Source: an uncultured Saprospiraceae bacterium
GTDB taxonomy: Bacteria; Bacteroidota; Bacteroidia; Chitinophagales; Saprospiraceae
Length of the DNA: 14,732 bases
Assembly (NCBI GenBank): GCA_937973565.1
Contig: CALJKQ010000232.1
Coordinates: 1 to 14,732, forward strand
Direction: 5' to 3'
Shown here in pieces: positions 1 through 6,617 of the stretch. The number at the start of each line of letters is the position of its first letter. Position 1 is the first letter of the stretch. The position numbers and the translations under genes are program-made. The notes beneath the pieces are model-generated. The model made no database searches. It had not been told where the DNA came from and worked only from the letters and a program-made list of their open reading frames with translations.

Positions 1-214
1 TTGGTCCATCGAAACGTGAACCGGTAAAACAAGCTTTGTAGGGGCCTGATTTTTTCGAAGTCTCAAACCATATGTGAGGTGTTGTTCTCCAGGCATCTTC
101 ATTGCTACCAAAATAGGTTCTATTGCCAACTGTAATTTTATAACCACTGCAGGAAATACTTTCTTGAACATAAACTGCCTGTAGCAGCAAAAGGATAATT
201 AGTGTTTTTGGCAT
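1..214 (-). CDS. Secreted Ntn-hydrolase-like protein, N-terminal fragment (choloylglycine hydrolase / acyltransferase superfamily)
   Basis: Only the first 71 residues are inside the window; the gene continues past the left edge. The start is the ATG at 214-212. Residues 1-21 form a signal peptide (charged MPK, then a run of Ile/Leu, ending in ESIS), and the next residue is Cys22. It is followed by SGYKITVGNRTYFGSNEDAW. A Cys exposed by cleavage, then a strand and a GxNxD-type motif, is the pattern of N-terminal-nucleophile amidohydrolases such as choloylglycine hydrolase and isopenicillin-N acyltransferase. In these, Cys is both nucleophile and new N-terminus, and the enzyme cuts a linear amide bond. 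Here it would act in the periplasm or be lipidated and exported, but the Cys does not sit in a good lipobox. The substrate cannot be inferred. The call rests on a short segment, so the family is likely but not certain. Confidence 0.6.
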   Translation of the reverse strand, partial: MPKTLIILLLLQAVYVQESISCSGYKITVGNRTYFGSNEDAWRTTPHIWFETSKKSGPYKACFTGSRFDGP

Positions 215-369
215 ATGATTTTGTTTGGCCTATAAAACGCTGCCGATCGCTAATAATGATATGCGCGGGCTAAAATTTTTTCATTTAAATTCTAACTAAA
301 TGATATTTACAGTTTGTGAATTAGATTTACAATCTTTTAGAACTGTGATTAAATGGGGCTTTTATAGAT

Positions 370-1089
370 CTAATAATATCTCAGTAAAGCAGCGATATCA
401 GACAAGGCAGCATGATCACCGTGTATACAAACAGTATCGGAGATCAGGTCATGTACATTACCGGCTTTGTCAATAACCTTACCTTTACAAAGATTTTCAA
501 ATTGCATTTTCACCGCCACAGGGTCCGTTAAAACAGCACCAGGCTCGTTGCGTGAGACCAGGCTCAGGTCTTCATTGTACGCCCTGTCTGCAAAACTTTC
601 TCTCAGCACCGGCAAATTTTCTTTTCCACAAATGGCTTCCAGAACAGAGCCGGGCTGGGTGAGGATGGTTAAATCTGTTTTCATCTTTTTCACTGCTTCG
701 ACCAGTGCTGATGCTTCTTTTTCTTTTTTACAACAGACATTGTACAAGACGCCATGTGCTTTGACATGATGCAAAGGTATTTGCAAGGCATCACAAAGCC
801 CTTTAAGGGTAGCAATTTGGTAAAAAATGCAGGATACCAGATCGTCGAACTCCATTTCCATATACCTCCGTCCAAAGCCCTGGAGATCCGGAAAAGAAGG
901 ATGAGCCCCCACTTTGATATGATTTTTTTTCATGCTTTCCAAAGTAGAAACAATAGCATTATAATCTCCTCCGTGAAAGCCACAGGCCACATTGACAAGA
1001 TCGGCTATATCCGTAATAGGTGTTTCATCGAAGATTTGGTAGCGACCAAAATTTTCACCACAATCTATGTTTATGGGTAGTCTATTCAT
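370..1089 (-). CDS. pxpA: 5-oxoprolinase subunit PxpA (LamB/YcsF family)
   Basis: The 239-residue protein matches the LamB/YcsF family over its full length (usual length about 245-255). Recognisable family motifs in order are INIDCGENFG (residues 6-15), NVACGFHGGD (33-42), GAHPSFPDLQGFGRR, HVKAHGVLYN, FADRAYNEDL and CIHGDHAAL near the end. PxpA works with PxpB and PxpC in ATP-dependent opening of 5-oxoproline (pyroglutamate) to glutamate in the cytoplasm. The start codon overlaps the stop of the upstream Nramp-like transporter gene by four bases (ATGA), so the two are almost certainly co-transcribed and translationally coupled. No pxpB or pxpC lies next to it within the window; the next gene downstream is an Ntn-hydrolase-like gene. 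Small departures from the textbook motifs (HVKAHG for HVKPHG) do not suggest loss of function. Family assignment is firm; activity needs partners encoded elsewhere. Confidence 0.92.
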   Translation of the reverse strand: MNRLPINIDCGENFGRYQIFDETPITDIADLVNVACGFHGGDYNAIVSTLESMKKNHIKVGAHPSFPDLQGFGRRYMEMEFDDLVSCIFYQIATLKGLCDALQIPLHHVKAHGVLYNVCCKKEKEASALVEAVKKMKTDLTILTQPGSVLEAICGKENLPVLRESFADRAYNEDLSLVSRNEPGAVLTDPVAVKMQFENLCKGKVIDKAGNVHDLISDTVCIHGDHAALSDIAALLRYY

Positions 1090-2285
1090 GAGAAAACGGA
1101 TACCAGGGTTTTATAGGTAAGCAAAATACTCACTAAGAGCACAAAAAATCCCGCCAGATTGAGCCAAATGTTGTTTTTGTTTTTTTTCATTGTGGTTCTG
1201 GTGTTGAGCAGGTATAATATCATGATAATAAAAACGGGTAATAACATGCCATTGATTACCTGCGCAGTCTTAATGACCCAAAGATTGTTAACATTGGCTA
1301 TGGCTACCCAGGCCCCCAAAATAACCACAGCAACTTCTATCCAGAATCCAAGGCGTTTTTGAGAAAGAAAAAAATGTTGCCATAAACCGGAAGCCACCTT
1401 GCCTGCGGCCATAGGTGCCGTCAAGGCTGAACTGAAGCCGGCAGCAAATAGCCCTGTACCAAAAAGCCACAGTGAGGAGCCGCCCATGTTGTTTTTTAAA
1501 ACAGTTGCCATATCAGCAGCATTGGCAATGGTACTTCCTTCTCCTATCTTCCCGGTAATTACAATGGCCAAACTAATCAGTCCACCCATTAATATGGAAA
1601 TAGCCCCTTCTGTTCTCAGTGCCTTTAATTCGCCCTCCCCGGCATTATAAACCAGAGCTGAATGCAAAAATAAATTGTAAGGAACCACCGTAGTGCCCAC
1701 CAGTCCCAGGGCCAGCATGAGTTGGTCGTCCATCAAGGATGGAATCAACAGACCTCTCAGCAATTCTCTAGGTCCGGGCATAAAATACATGGCCAACGCT
1801 ATGAACGTAAGGCTCATTACGGCTACCAGCATGCCAAGAATTTGTCTGAATTGTTGTGTATTGTTAAATGTAAAAATAAACAAACACACCACCGCAACCC
1901 CAAAGACAATCCAAGGGCCTGGGATCTCTTCAAATAAAAGGGCAACGCCCAGACTGGTGCCGGCCAAATTGCCGCTTTGGTAAGCTGTATTTCCTACAAT
2001 AATAGCTGTAAATATAAACAGGGCAAACAAGCCCTTCAGCCAGGGCCGGGTGAACCTGGAGAGAAAGATTTCTTCGAGACTGCGCTTTTCCCGAACAGCT
2101 AATCTTACTACCATATCCTGCAGAATGATGGTGGCTAATGTTGAAAAAAGTACAGCCCACAGCAACGAGACGCCACTTTTGACGCCGGCAAGCAAACATA
2201 CAGTAACGGTTCCCGGTCCAATGAAGGCCCCTGTGATGATTACACCCGGACCGGAAAGCAAGTTCGATGAAAATGATGGCTTCAT
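1086..2285 (-). CDS. Nramp-family transporter lacking canonical metal ligands
   Basis: The 399-residue protein is hydrophobic throughout, with about eleven membrane segments. It has the Nramp (LeuT-fold) hallmarks at the first and sixth helices: GPGVIITGAFIGPGTVTV (residues 12-29) and VVPYNLFLHSALV (200-212). In canonical Mn/Fe importers these read DPGN and MPHNLYLHS. Here Asp is Gly23, Asn is Thr26, the metal-binding Met is Val201 and the His is Tyr203, while the surrounding scaffold is kept. A classical Mn2+/Fe2+ site is therefore absent, and the MntH name should not be applied automatically. It precedes pxpA with a four-base overlap, so a role in supplying the 5-oxoprolinase pathway is plausible; that is inference. 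The start at 2285 leaves only a short cytoplasmic N-terminus, as is usual in the family, and lies 18 bases from the divergent hutH ORF. Confidence 0.88.
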   Translation of the reverse strand: MKPSFSSNLLSGPGVIITGAFIGPGTVTVCLLAGVKSGVSLLWAVLFSTLATIILQDMVVRLAVREKRSLEEIFLSRFTRPWLKGLFALFIFTAIIVGNTAYQSGNLAGTSLGVALLFEEIPGPWIVFGVAVVCLFIFTFNNTQQFRQILGMLVAVMSLTFIALAMYFMPGPRELLRGLLIPSLMDDQLMLALGLVGTTVVPYNLFLHSALVYNAGEGELKALRTEGAISILMGGLISLAIVITGKIGEGSTIANAADMATVLKNNMGGSSLWLFGTGLFAAGFSSALTAPMAAGKVASGLWQHFFLSQKRLGFWIEVAVVILGAWVAIANVNNLWVIKTAQVINGMLLPVFIIMILYLLNTRTTMKKNKNNIWLNLAGFFVLLVSILLTYKTLVSVFS

Positions 2286-2303
2286 GAGCCTAAGATAACA
2301 ACA

Positions 2304-3875
2304 ATGGACGAATTTGACTTCCAGGCGTTCAAATTAGCACATGGCCATAAGCAAAAAGGCTATATTTGCGGCAAATTTGACGAAATGCCGGCATTATTTA
2401 TCGTTAAGGACACGGCCTATTCCATTGAACAAATCATGGCAGCCATCGAAGCCGATGATCTGGTCTTACAGTTGGATCCAAAACTGGCAAAAAAAATAAA
2501 AGCCAATCGCGCTTACCTCGAACAAAAAATGAGTCAGAAAGATGTCGTTTTTTATGGTATCAATACCGGCTTTGGTTCGCTTTGCAATATTAAAATCAGC
2601 CACGGTGAATTATCTACCCTGCAATTCAATCTGGTTCGCTCCCATGCATGTGGGACCGGCGCGCTGGTTGATCCTTTGCTATGCAAGCTTATCTTTTTGC
2701 TCAAAATTATCAATCTGAGCAAGGCTTACTCCGGTGTAAGAAAAGAGTTGATCGATCACATGATCCACCTTTTTAATGCGGGCCTTGTGCCGGTGATTTA
2801 TGAACAGGGCTCCTTGGGTGCATCGGGTGACCTGGCGCCACTCGCTCATTTGAGCCTGATGCTCATCGGAGAAGGTAAGTGTTATTATAAAGGAAAAATG
2901 CAGGACACTGCCAGGGTTTTCAAAAATCTGCAATTGCAAGCCACCAACCTGGCGTCAAAAGAAGGTCTGGCCCTACTCAATGGCACGCAATTTACCCTGG
3001 CCCATGCCATGACAGGAGTGTTCAAAGCTCAAAAGGCGATGCTCTATGGCAACCGACTGGCGGCTATGTCGCTGGAAGCATTTGGGTGTAGCACGGATCC
3101 ATTTCATCCCTTGGTAGGTAAAATCAGAAATCACCGGGGACAAGCTGCTGTAGCCGCTGAAATTCTGGGGCTGGTCAAAGGAAGCAAGCTCACCGGCCAT
3201 AAAAAATACAGTGTGCAGGATCCTTATTCTTTTAGATGTATACCTCAGGTTCACGGCGCTTCCTACACCGCTATTGAGCACGTAAGTGGGGTTGTTGAAA
3301 ACGAATTGAATGCCGTTACTGACAATCCTAACATTGGGCATGAAGAGGATTTGATTCTCTCAGCGGGCAACTTTCATGCTCAAAATCTGGGTTTGGTAGT
3401 GGATTATCTCGCCATCGCTCTCGCTGAATTGGGCAACATTGCGGAACGCAGAATTTTTCAACTCATTCATGGGGAAAGAGGTTTGCCACCGTACCTGACA
3501 GCCGATGCAGGTCTTTCATCCGGTTTTATGATAGCCCAATACACAGCAGCCTCTGTGGTAAGTCAAAACAAACAATTGTGTTCTCCCAGCTCGGTTGACA
3601 GCATTGTTTCGAGTCGCGGTCAGGAAGACCATGTGAGTATGGCCGCCAATGGAGCTACCAGATTGCTGAAAATATGCGAAAATGTCAATACAGTTTACGC
3701 CATTGAAGCCTTGATTGCCTGTCAGGCTTTGGATTTCAGAGGGTCAGAAAATGCCGGTAAAAAAAGCAGAGAAATGTATGGGCTGATTCGAAAATCTATC
3801 CCGTATCTTAGCACAGACAGGGTGTTGCACGATGATATATTTAAAGCTAAGGACATACTTAAGGCGTTGAAGTAA
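2304..3875 (+). CDS. hutH: Histidine ammonia-lyase (MIO-dependent aromatic amino acid lyase family)
   Basis: This enzyme removes ammonia from L-histidine to give urocanate, the first step of cytoplasmic histidine degradation. The 523-residue protein shows the whole family signature: YGINTGFG (84-91), the Ala-Ser-Gly at 173-175 that cyclises to the MIO cofactor (GSLGASGDLAPL), NELNAVTDNPN (333-343) and QEDHVSM (440-446). Ser-His at 113-114 and the glutamate of QEDHVSM favour histidine over tyrosine or phenylalanine. Ser-His alone is not decisive, because some Bacteroidota tyrosine lyases also carry it. The first 27 residues look like an unneeded extension. An internal ATG at 2385 (MPALFIVKD) would give 496 residues, and a promoter-like TATATTTG lies just before it. 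No hutU, hutI or hutG is nearby. The gene is divergent from the Nramp-like gene. Confidence 0.87.
   Translation: MDEFDFQAFKLAHGHKQKGYICGKFDEMPALFIVKDTAYSIEQIMAAIEADDLVLQLDPKLAKKIKANRAYLEQKMSQKDVVFYGINTGFGSLCNIKISHGELSTLQFNLVRSHACGTGALVDPLLCKLIFLLKIINLSKAYSGVRKELIDHMIHLFNAGLVPVIYEQGSLGASGDLAPLAHLSLMLIGEGKCYYKGKMQDTARVFKNLQLQATNLASKEGLALLNGTQFTLAHAMTGVFKAQKAMLYGNRLAAMSLEAFGCSTDPFHPLVGKIRNHRGQAAVAAEILGLVKGSKLTGHKKYSVQDPYSFRCIPQVHGASYTAIEHVSGVVENELNAVTDNPNIGHEEDLILSAGNFHAQNLGLVVDYLAIALAELGNIAERRIFQLIHGERGLPPYLTADAGLSSGFMIAQYTAASVVSQNKQLCSPSSVDSIVSSRGQEDHVSMAANGATRLLKICENVNTVYAIEALIACQALDFRGSENAGKKSREMYGLIRKSIPYLSTDRVLHDDIFKAKDILKALK
2361..2368 (+). promoter_or_regulatory. hutH: Possible Bacteroidota -7 element for hutH
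   Basis: TATATTTG is an exact match to the Bacteroidota -7 consensus TAnnTTTG. It lies 16 bases before the internal ATG at 2385 and inside the longer hutH reading frame. It supports the shorter start, but no good -33 TTTG is seen upstream and an eight-base match can arise by chance. Confidence 0.3.
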
Positions 3876-3938
3876 AACAGGTTAAATCATGCTACACATA
3901 ATTTCTTCCCCAAATGGTCAAGCTGCTGCAGAAAATCA

Positions 3939-3946
3939 TAATTTTG
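3939..3946 (+). promoter_or_regulatory. Possible Bacteroidota -7 element for the PPIase-ppgK-scpA run
   Basis: TAATTTTG matches TAnnTTTG exactly. It sits in the 130-base gap between hutH and the lipoprotein gene, about 60 bases before the first ATG (4006). Transcription from here would leave a leader of about 50 bases. No convincing -33 element was found. Confidence 0.4.
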
Positions 3947-4005
3947 TAGGCCTCAAAAGGCAGGGCTAATATATATAAGCTGCCGGTTGGCAACGTGAAA
4001 ACAAC

Positions 4006-4938
4006 ATGAAATTGAATCAAAAACAAATCCACAATAACAGAACGATGGTTCAAAAAAGTGCATTTTATTTATTTACGCTGCTATTGCTGATGTCTTCCTG
4101 CTCCAAGCCTATGGCAAGGTTTGTTACCGAAACAAAAGACAACCAGGCCCCGGCCCGGGTTAAGTTCGACAACCAGTCCAAAAAGGCAGAAACCTACCTT
4201 TGGGACTTTGGTGATGGCACTACCTCGCAGGACATATCTCCCACCCACAAGTATATAACATCGGGAAAGTATACAGTAAAACTAACAGCCACCAAAGGCA
4301 AGAAACAACATACCATGGAAAAAGAACTCATTTTTGATGCCCCCCATGATTGTCTCGTAGAAATGGAAACTACGTTGGGCTCAATTACCATCAAACTATA
4401 CGACAGCACCCCTCAACACAGAGACAACTTCATCAAGTTGGCTGAAACAGAGTATTACGACAATATGCTGTTTCATCGCGTAATCAATGGTTTTATGATC
4501 CAGGGAGGAGATCCCGACAGCAAAACAGCTAAAAAAGGTCAGCGTTTGGGAGTTGGAGGCCCCGGATATACCGTGCCTGCAGAATTTGTTGATGGCCTTA
4601 TCCATATCAAAGGAGCATTGGCTGCTGCCCGTCAGGGAGATGCCGTGAATCCAGAAAAAAGATCATCCGGATCCCAGTTTTACCTGGTTCAGGGCAAACC
4701 CTTAACGGCTTCACAACTGGATCAAATGGAATGGCAGAAAGGATATAAATATACCCCTGAACAAAGGGAAATTCTTACCACTCAGGGAGGTACGCCCTTT
4801 CTCGACAAGGACTATACGGTCTTTGGTCAGATCGTGAAGGGACTTGATATCATCGACAAGATAGCAGCTGTTCCTACGGATAATGCAGACCGTCCGGTGG
4901 AAGATGTAAAAATTATTAAAGTAAGGGTTATAAAATAA
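4006..4938 (+). CDS. Lipoprotein with PKD domain fused to cyclophilin-type peptidyl-prolyl isomerase
   Basis: A bacterial lipoprotein signal ends in LLLLMSSC, with Cys32 as the lipidated residue. The true start may be the ATG at 4045 (MVQKSAFYLF), which gives a more normal-length leader than the ATG at 4006. Residues about 40-110 form a PKD Ig-like domain (TYLWDFGDGTTS, then HKYITSGKYTVKL). Residues 117-309 are a cyclophilin domain: FHRVINGFMIQGGD (156-169, catalytic Arg158), SGSQFYLV (221-228) and DYTVFGQIV (269-277). A 35-residue insert before the last motif (YTPEQREILTTQGG) is common in Bacteroidota members. The protein would catalyse proline cis-trans isomerisation on the periplasmic side of a membrane, aiding folding of exported proteins; PKD domains usually mediate protein or glycan contacts. 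It heads a tight gene run, with ppgK six bases downstream. Confidence 0.9.
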   Translation: MKLNQKQIHNNRTMVQKSAFYLFTLLLLMSSCSKPMARFVTETKDNQAPARVKFDNQSKKAETYLWDFGDGTTSQDISPTHKYITSGKYTVKLTATKGKKQHTMEKELIFDAPHDCLVEMETTLGSITIKLYDSTPQHRDNFIKLAETEYYDNMLFHRVINGFMIQGGDPDSKTAKKGQRLGVGGPGYTVPAEFVDGLIHIKGALAAARQGDAVNPEKRSSGSQFYLVQGKPLTASQLDQMEWQKGYKYTPEQREILTTQGGTPFLDKDYTVFGQIVKGLDIIDKIAAVPTDNADRPVEDVKIIKVRVIK

Positions 4939-4944
4939 AGTCAC

Positions 4945-5700
4945 ATGATTACAGAAGGAATCCTTGGCATCGACGTAGGAGCTACCGGCATTAAAGGAGC
5001 CATTGTTGACCCCAAAACCGGCAAGTTGCTAACGGAACGGATCAAAATTAAAACACCCAAACCGGCCACACCGGAAGCCGTTCTTTTAGTGATTAAAGAG
5101 CTTAAACGCAAACTCAAGTATGGGGGAGAAAAAATTGGAATAGGATTTCCATCCGTTGTAAAAAATGGCGTTGTTCTGAGTGCAGCCAATATTGACAAAA
5201 CCTGGTTGGAGTATCCAATAGTGGATAGATACAGTAAGGCTTTCAGAAAGCATGTTTATGTAATCAATGACGCTGATGCCGCAGGCCTGGCAGAAATGAA
5301 GTTTGGCAGGGGAAAAAAGAAAAAGGGGTTTGTGATCTTCCTCACTTTGGGAACCGGCATAGGGTCAGCTCCTTTCAAAGACGGTAAGCTATTGCCAAAT
5401 ACCGAATTTGGACATTTGAAATATAAAACTTCGGTAGCAGAAAAATATGCATCCAACAGCGCAAGAGAAGCCAAAAAACTAAGCTGGAAGGTATGGGGGA
5501 GTGAACTCAATGAGTACCTGAAAATGCTCGATTTTTATTTATCTCCGGATTTGTTTATCATCGGTGGTGGGGTAAGTAAGGATTTTATATCTTATAAAAA
5601 TTTCCTCACCCTCAAAACACCGGTTGAACCGGCATCCCTGCAAAATGCAGCCGGTGTAATTGGAGCTGCCATGGCAGCCGAAGATGAAATGTTTGTTTAA
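4945..5700 (+). CDS. ppgK: Polyphosphate glucokinase (ROK-like family)
   Basis: The enzyme phosphorylates glucose to glucose 6-phosphate with polyphosphate (often also ATP) as donor, in the cytoplasm. The 251-residue length fits the family. Visible features are the N-terminal phosphate-binding loop GIDVGATGIKG (8-18), the stretch TPKPATPEAV (37-46) that is characteristic of polyphosphate glucokinases, FPSVVKNGVV followed by AANIDKTW (80-87), the catalytic-base motif NDAD (108-111, Asp109), LGTGIGSA (135-142) and NTEFGHL (152-158). The cysteine zinc motif of ordinary ROK sugar kinases and repressors is absent, as expected for this branch. It starts six bases after the cyclophilin stop and ends eleven bases before scpA, so it is probably in one operon with both. 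Donor preference cannot be read from the sequence. Confidence 0.88.
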   Translation: MITEGILGIDVGATGIKGAIVDPKTGKLLTERIKIKTPKPATPEAVLLVIKELKRKLKYGGEKIGIGFPSVVKNGVVLSAANIDKTWLEYPIVDRYSKAFRKHVYVINDADAAGLAEMKFGRGKKKKGFVIFLTLGTGIGSAPFKDGKLLPNTEFGHLKYKTSVAEKYASNSAREAKKLSWKVWGSELNEYLKMLDFYLSPDLFIIGGGVSKDFISYKNFLTLKTPVEPASLQNAAGVIGAAMAAEDEMFV

Positions 5701-5711
5701 AATATACAGGA

Positions 5712-6518
5712 TTGCAAACGTATACCATTAAGACGGATCGATTTGAAGGTCCATTCGACCTGTTGTTGTTCTTCATCGAAAGAGATGAACTGGACATAAA
5801 CGATATTCCTATTGCCAAAATTACCGATGATTTTTTGTCGTACATCAAGGAATTGGAAACCCTCAACATCGATGTAGCGAGTGAATTTATACTGGTAGCG
5901 GCAACCCTGATGCGCATCAAGGCCAAGATGCTCATTCCCCGCAAAGAACTCGATGAACAGGGTAATGAAATTGACCCCAGGGAAGAATTGGCGCAACGTC
6001 TTTTGGAATACAAACGATTCAAGGAAGTGGTCGACGACTTCGCCGCGCTTGAAGATATTCGCCTGTCCAGACACCATAGGGGGGATGCAGCCACCGAACT
6101 CAAAATCATTGCAGGTAAGGCATTGGTAGACCTTGAGTTGGAATCACTGTCATTGTATAAATTGTTGCTCACCTTCCAGAAGATTATGGAACGTTTTGAG
6201 CAACAAAAAAACAAGCCCGTCCATACCATTGTAAAATATGGTTATACCATTGAAAACCAGCAGCATTTTATCATAGAATCCATTAAAACACACCAGAGAG
6301 TCGATTTTGCCGGTCTCTTTGAAAAGGCAGAAAACCGAATTCACGCGCTGGTTACCTTTTTGGCTCTGCTCGAGCTACTCAACCTGCAGCAAGTGAAAAT
6401 CCTGCAAGGAGAGGGAATAAATAACTTCTGGGTATATCCCGGCGATGAAGAACTCCCTGAGGAGACACAAGCAGAGGAGACACAAGCAGAGGAGACACAA
6501 TCAGGAGAAGACTTATAG
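5712..6518 (+). CDS. scpA: Segregation and condensation protein A (ScpA kleisin), TTG start
   Basis: ScpA is the kleisin subunit that bridges the SMC dimer and, with ScpB, forms the bacterial condensin that organises and segregates the chromosome. The 268-residue protein opens with the diagnostic FEGPFDLLLFFIERDELDI, followed by IDVASEFILVAATLMRIKAKMLIP, the SMC-neck-binding helical part. The C-terminal winged helix includes RIHALVTFLALLELL, followed by VKILQGE. The start is TTG at 5712. The frame is closed by a TGA at 5685-5687, there is no ATG before the conserved FEGPFDLL motif, and homologs begin at the same place. The tail is acidic and repetitive, with three EETQ units from a 15-base tandem repeat. 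scpB is not adjacent. It lies eleven bases after ppgK, probably in the same operon. Confidence 0.93.
   Translation: MQTYTIKTDRFEGPFDLLLFFIERDELDINDIPIAKITDDFLSYIKELETLNIDVASEFILVAATLMRIKAKMLIPRKELDEQGNEIDPREELAQRLLEYKRFKEVVDDFAALEDIRLSRHHRGDAATELKIIAGKALVDLELESLSLYKLLLTFQKIMERFEQQKNKPVHTIVKYGYTIENQQHFIIESIKTHQRVDFAGLFEKAENRIHALVTFLALLELLNLQQVKILQGEGINNFWVYPGDEELPEETQAEETQAEETQSGEDL
6459..6503 (+). repeat. Three tandem 15-base repeats in the 3' end of scpA
   Basis: The unit GAGGAGACACAAGCA occurs at 6459-6473 and 6474-6488, and with one change (gca to tca) at 6489-6503. The length is a multiple of three, so copy-number change would lengthen or shorten the acidic tail (EETQA units) without breaking the frame. 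Confidence 0.9.
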
Positions 6519-6617
6519 ACAAATAAGGCCCACTGGTCGAATTTTAGCTGACTGCCTATCCGATTCTTCCCGGATTCATCTGAAATTCTCATACCTTAGT
6601 GGAGAAATTGAATTCAA

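Noticed and set aside
215..369. Promoter or small RNA in the 155-base gap left of pxpA
   Set aside because: No TAnnTTTG match was found on the minus strand and no stable hairpin is evident; it is simply AT-rich.
467..1080. Plus-strand open frames opposite pxpA
   Set aside because: They lie antisense to a gene with strong family motifs and show no recognisable protein features.
2304..3875. Tyrosine ammonia-lyase for pigment synthesis
   Set aside because: The QEDHVSM region and overall motifs fit histidine ammonia-lyase better, and no aryl-polyene or flexirubin genes are nearby.
6558..6575. Inverted repeat ATCCG/CGGAT after scpA as a terminator
   Set aside because: The stem is only five bases and no T-run follows.
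6592..6599. TACCTTAG as a promoter element for the ABC permease
   Set aside because: It has a mismatch in a key position and no upstream -33 element, so the gene may also be read from the scpA transcript.
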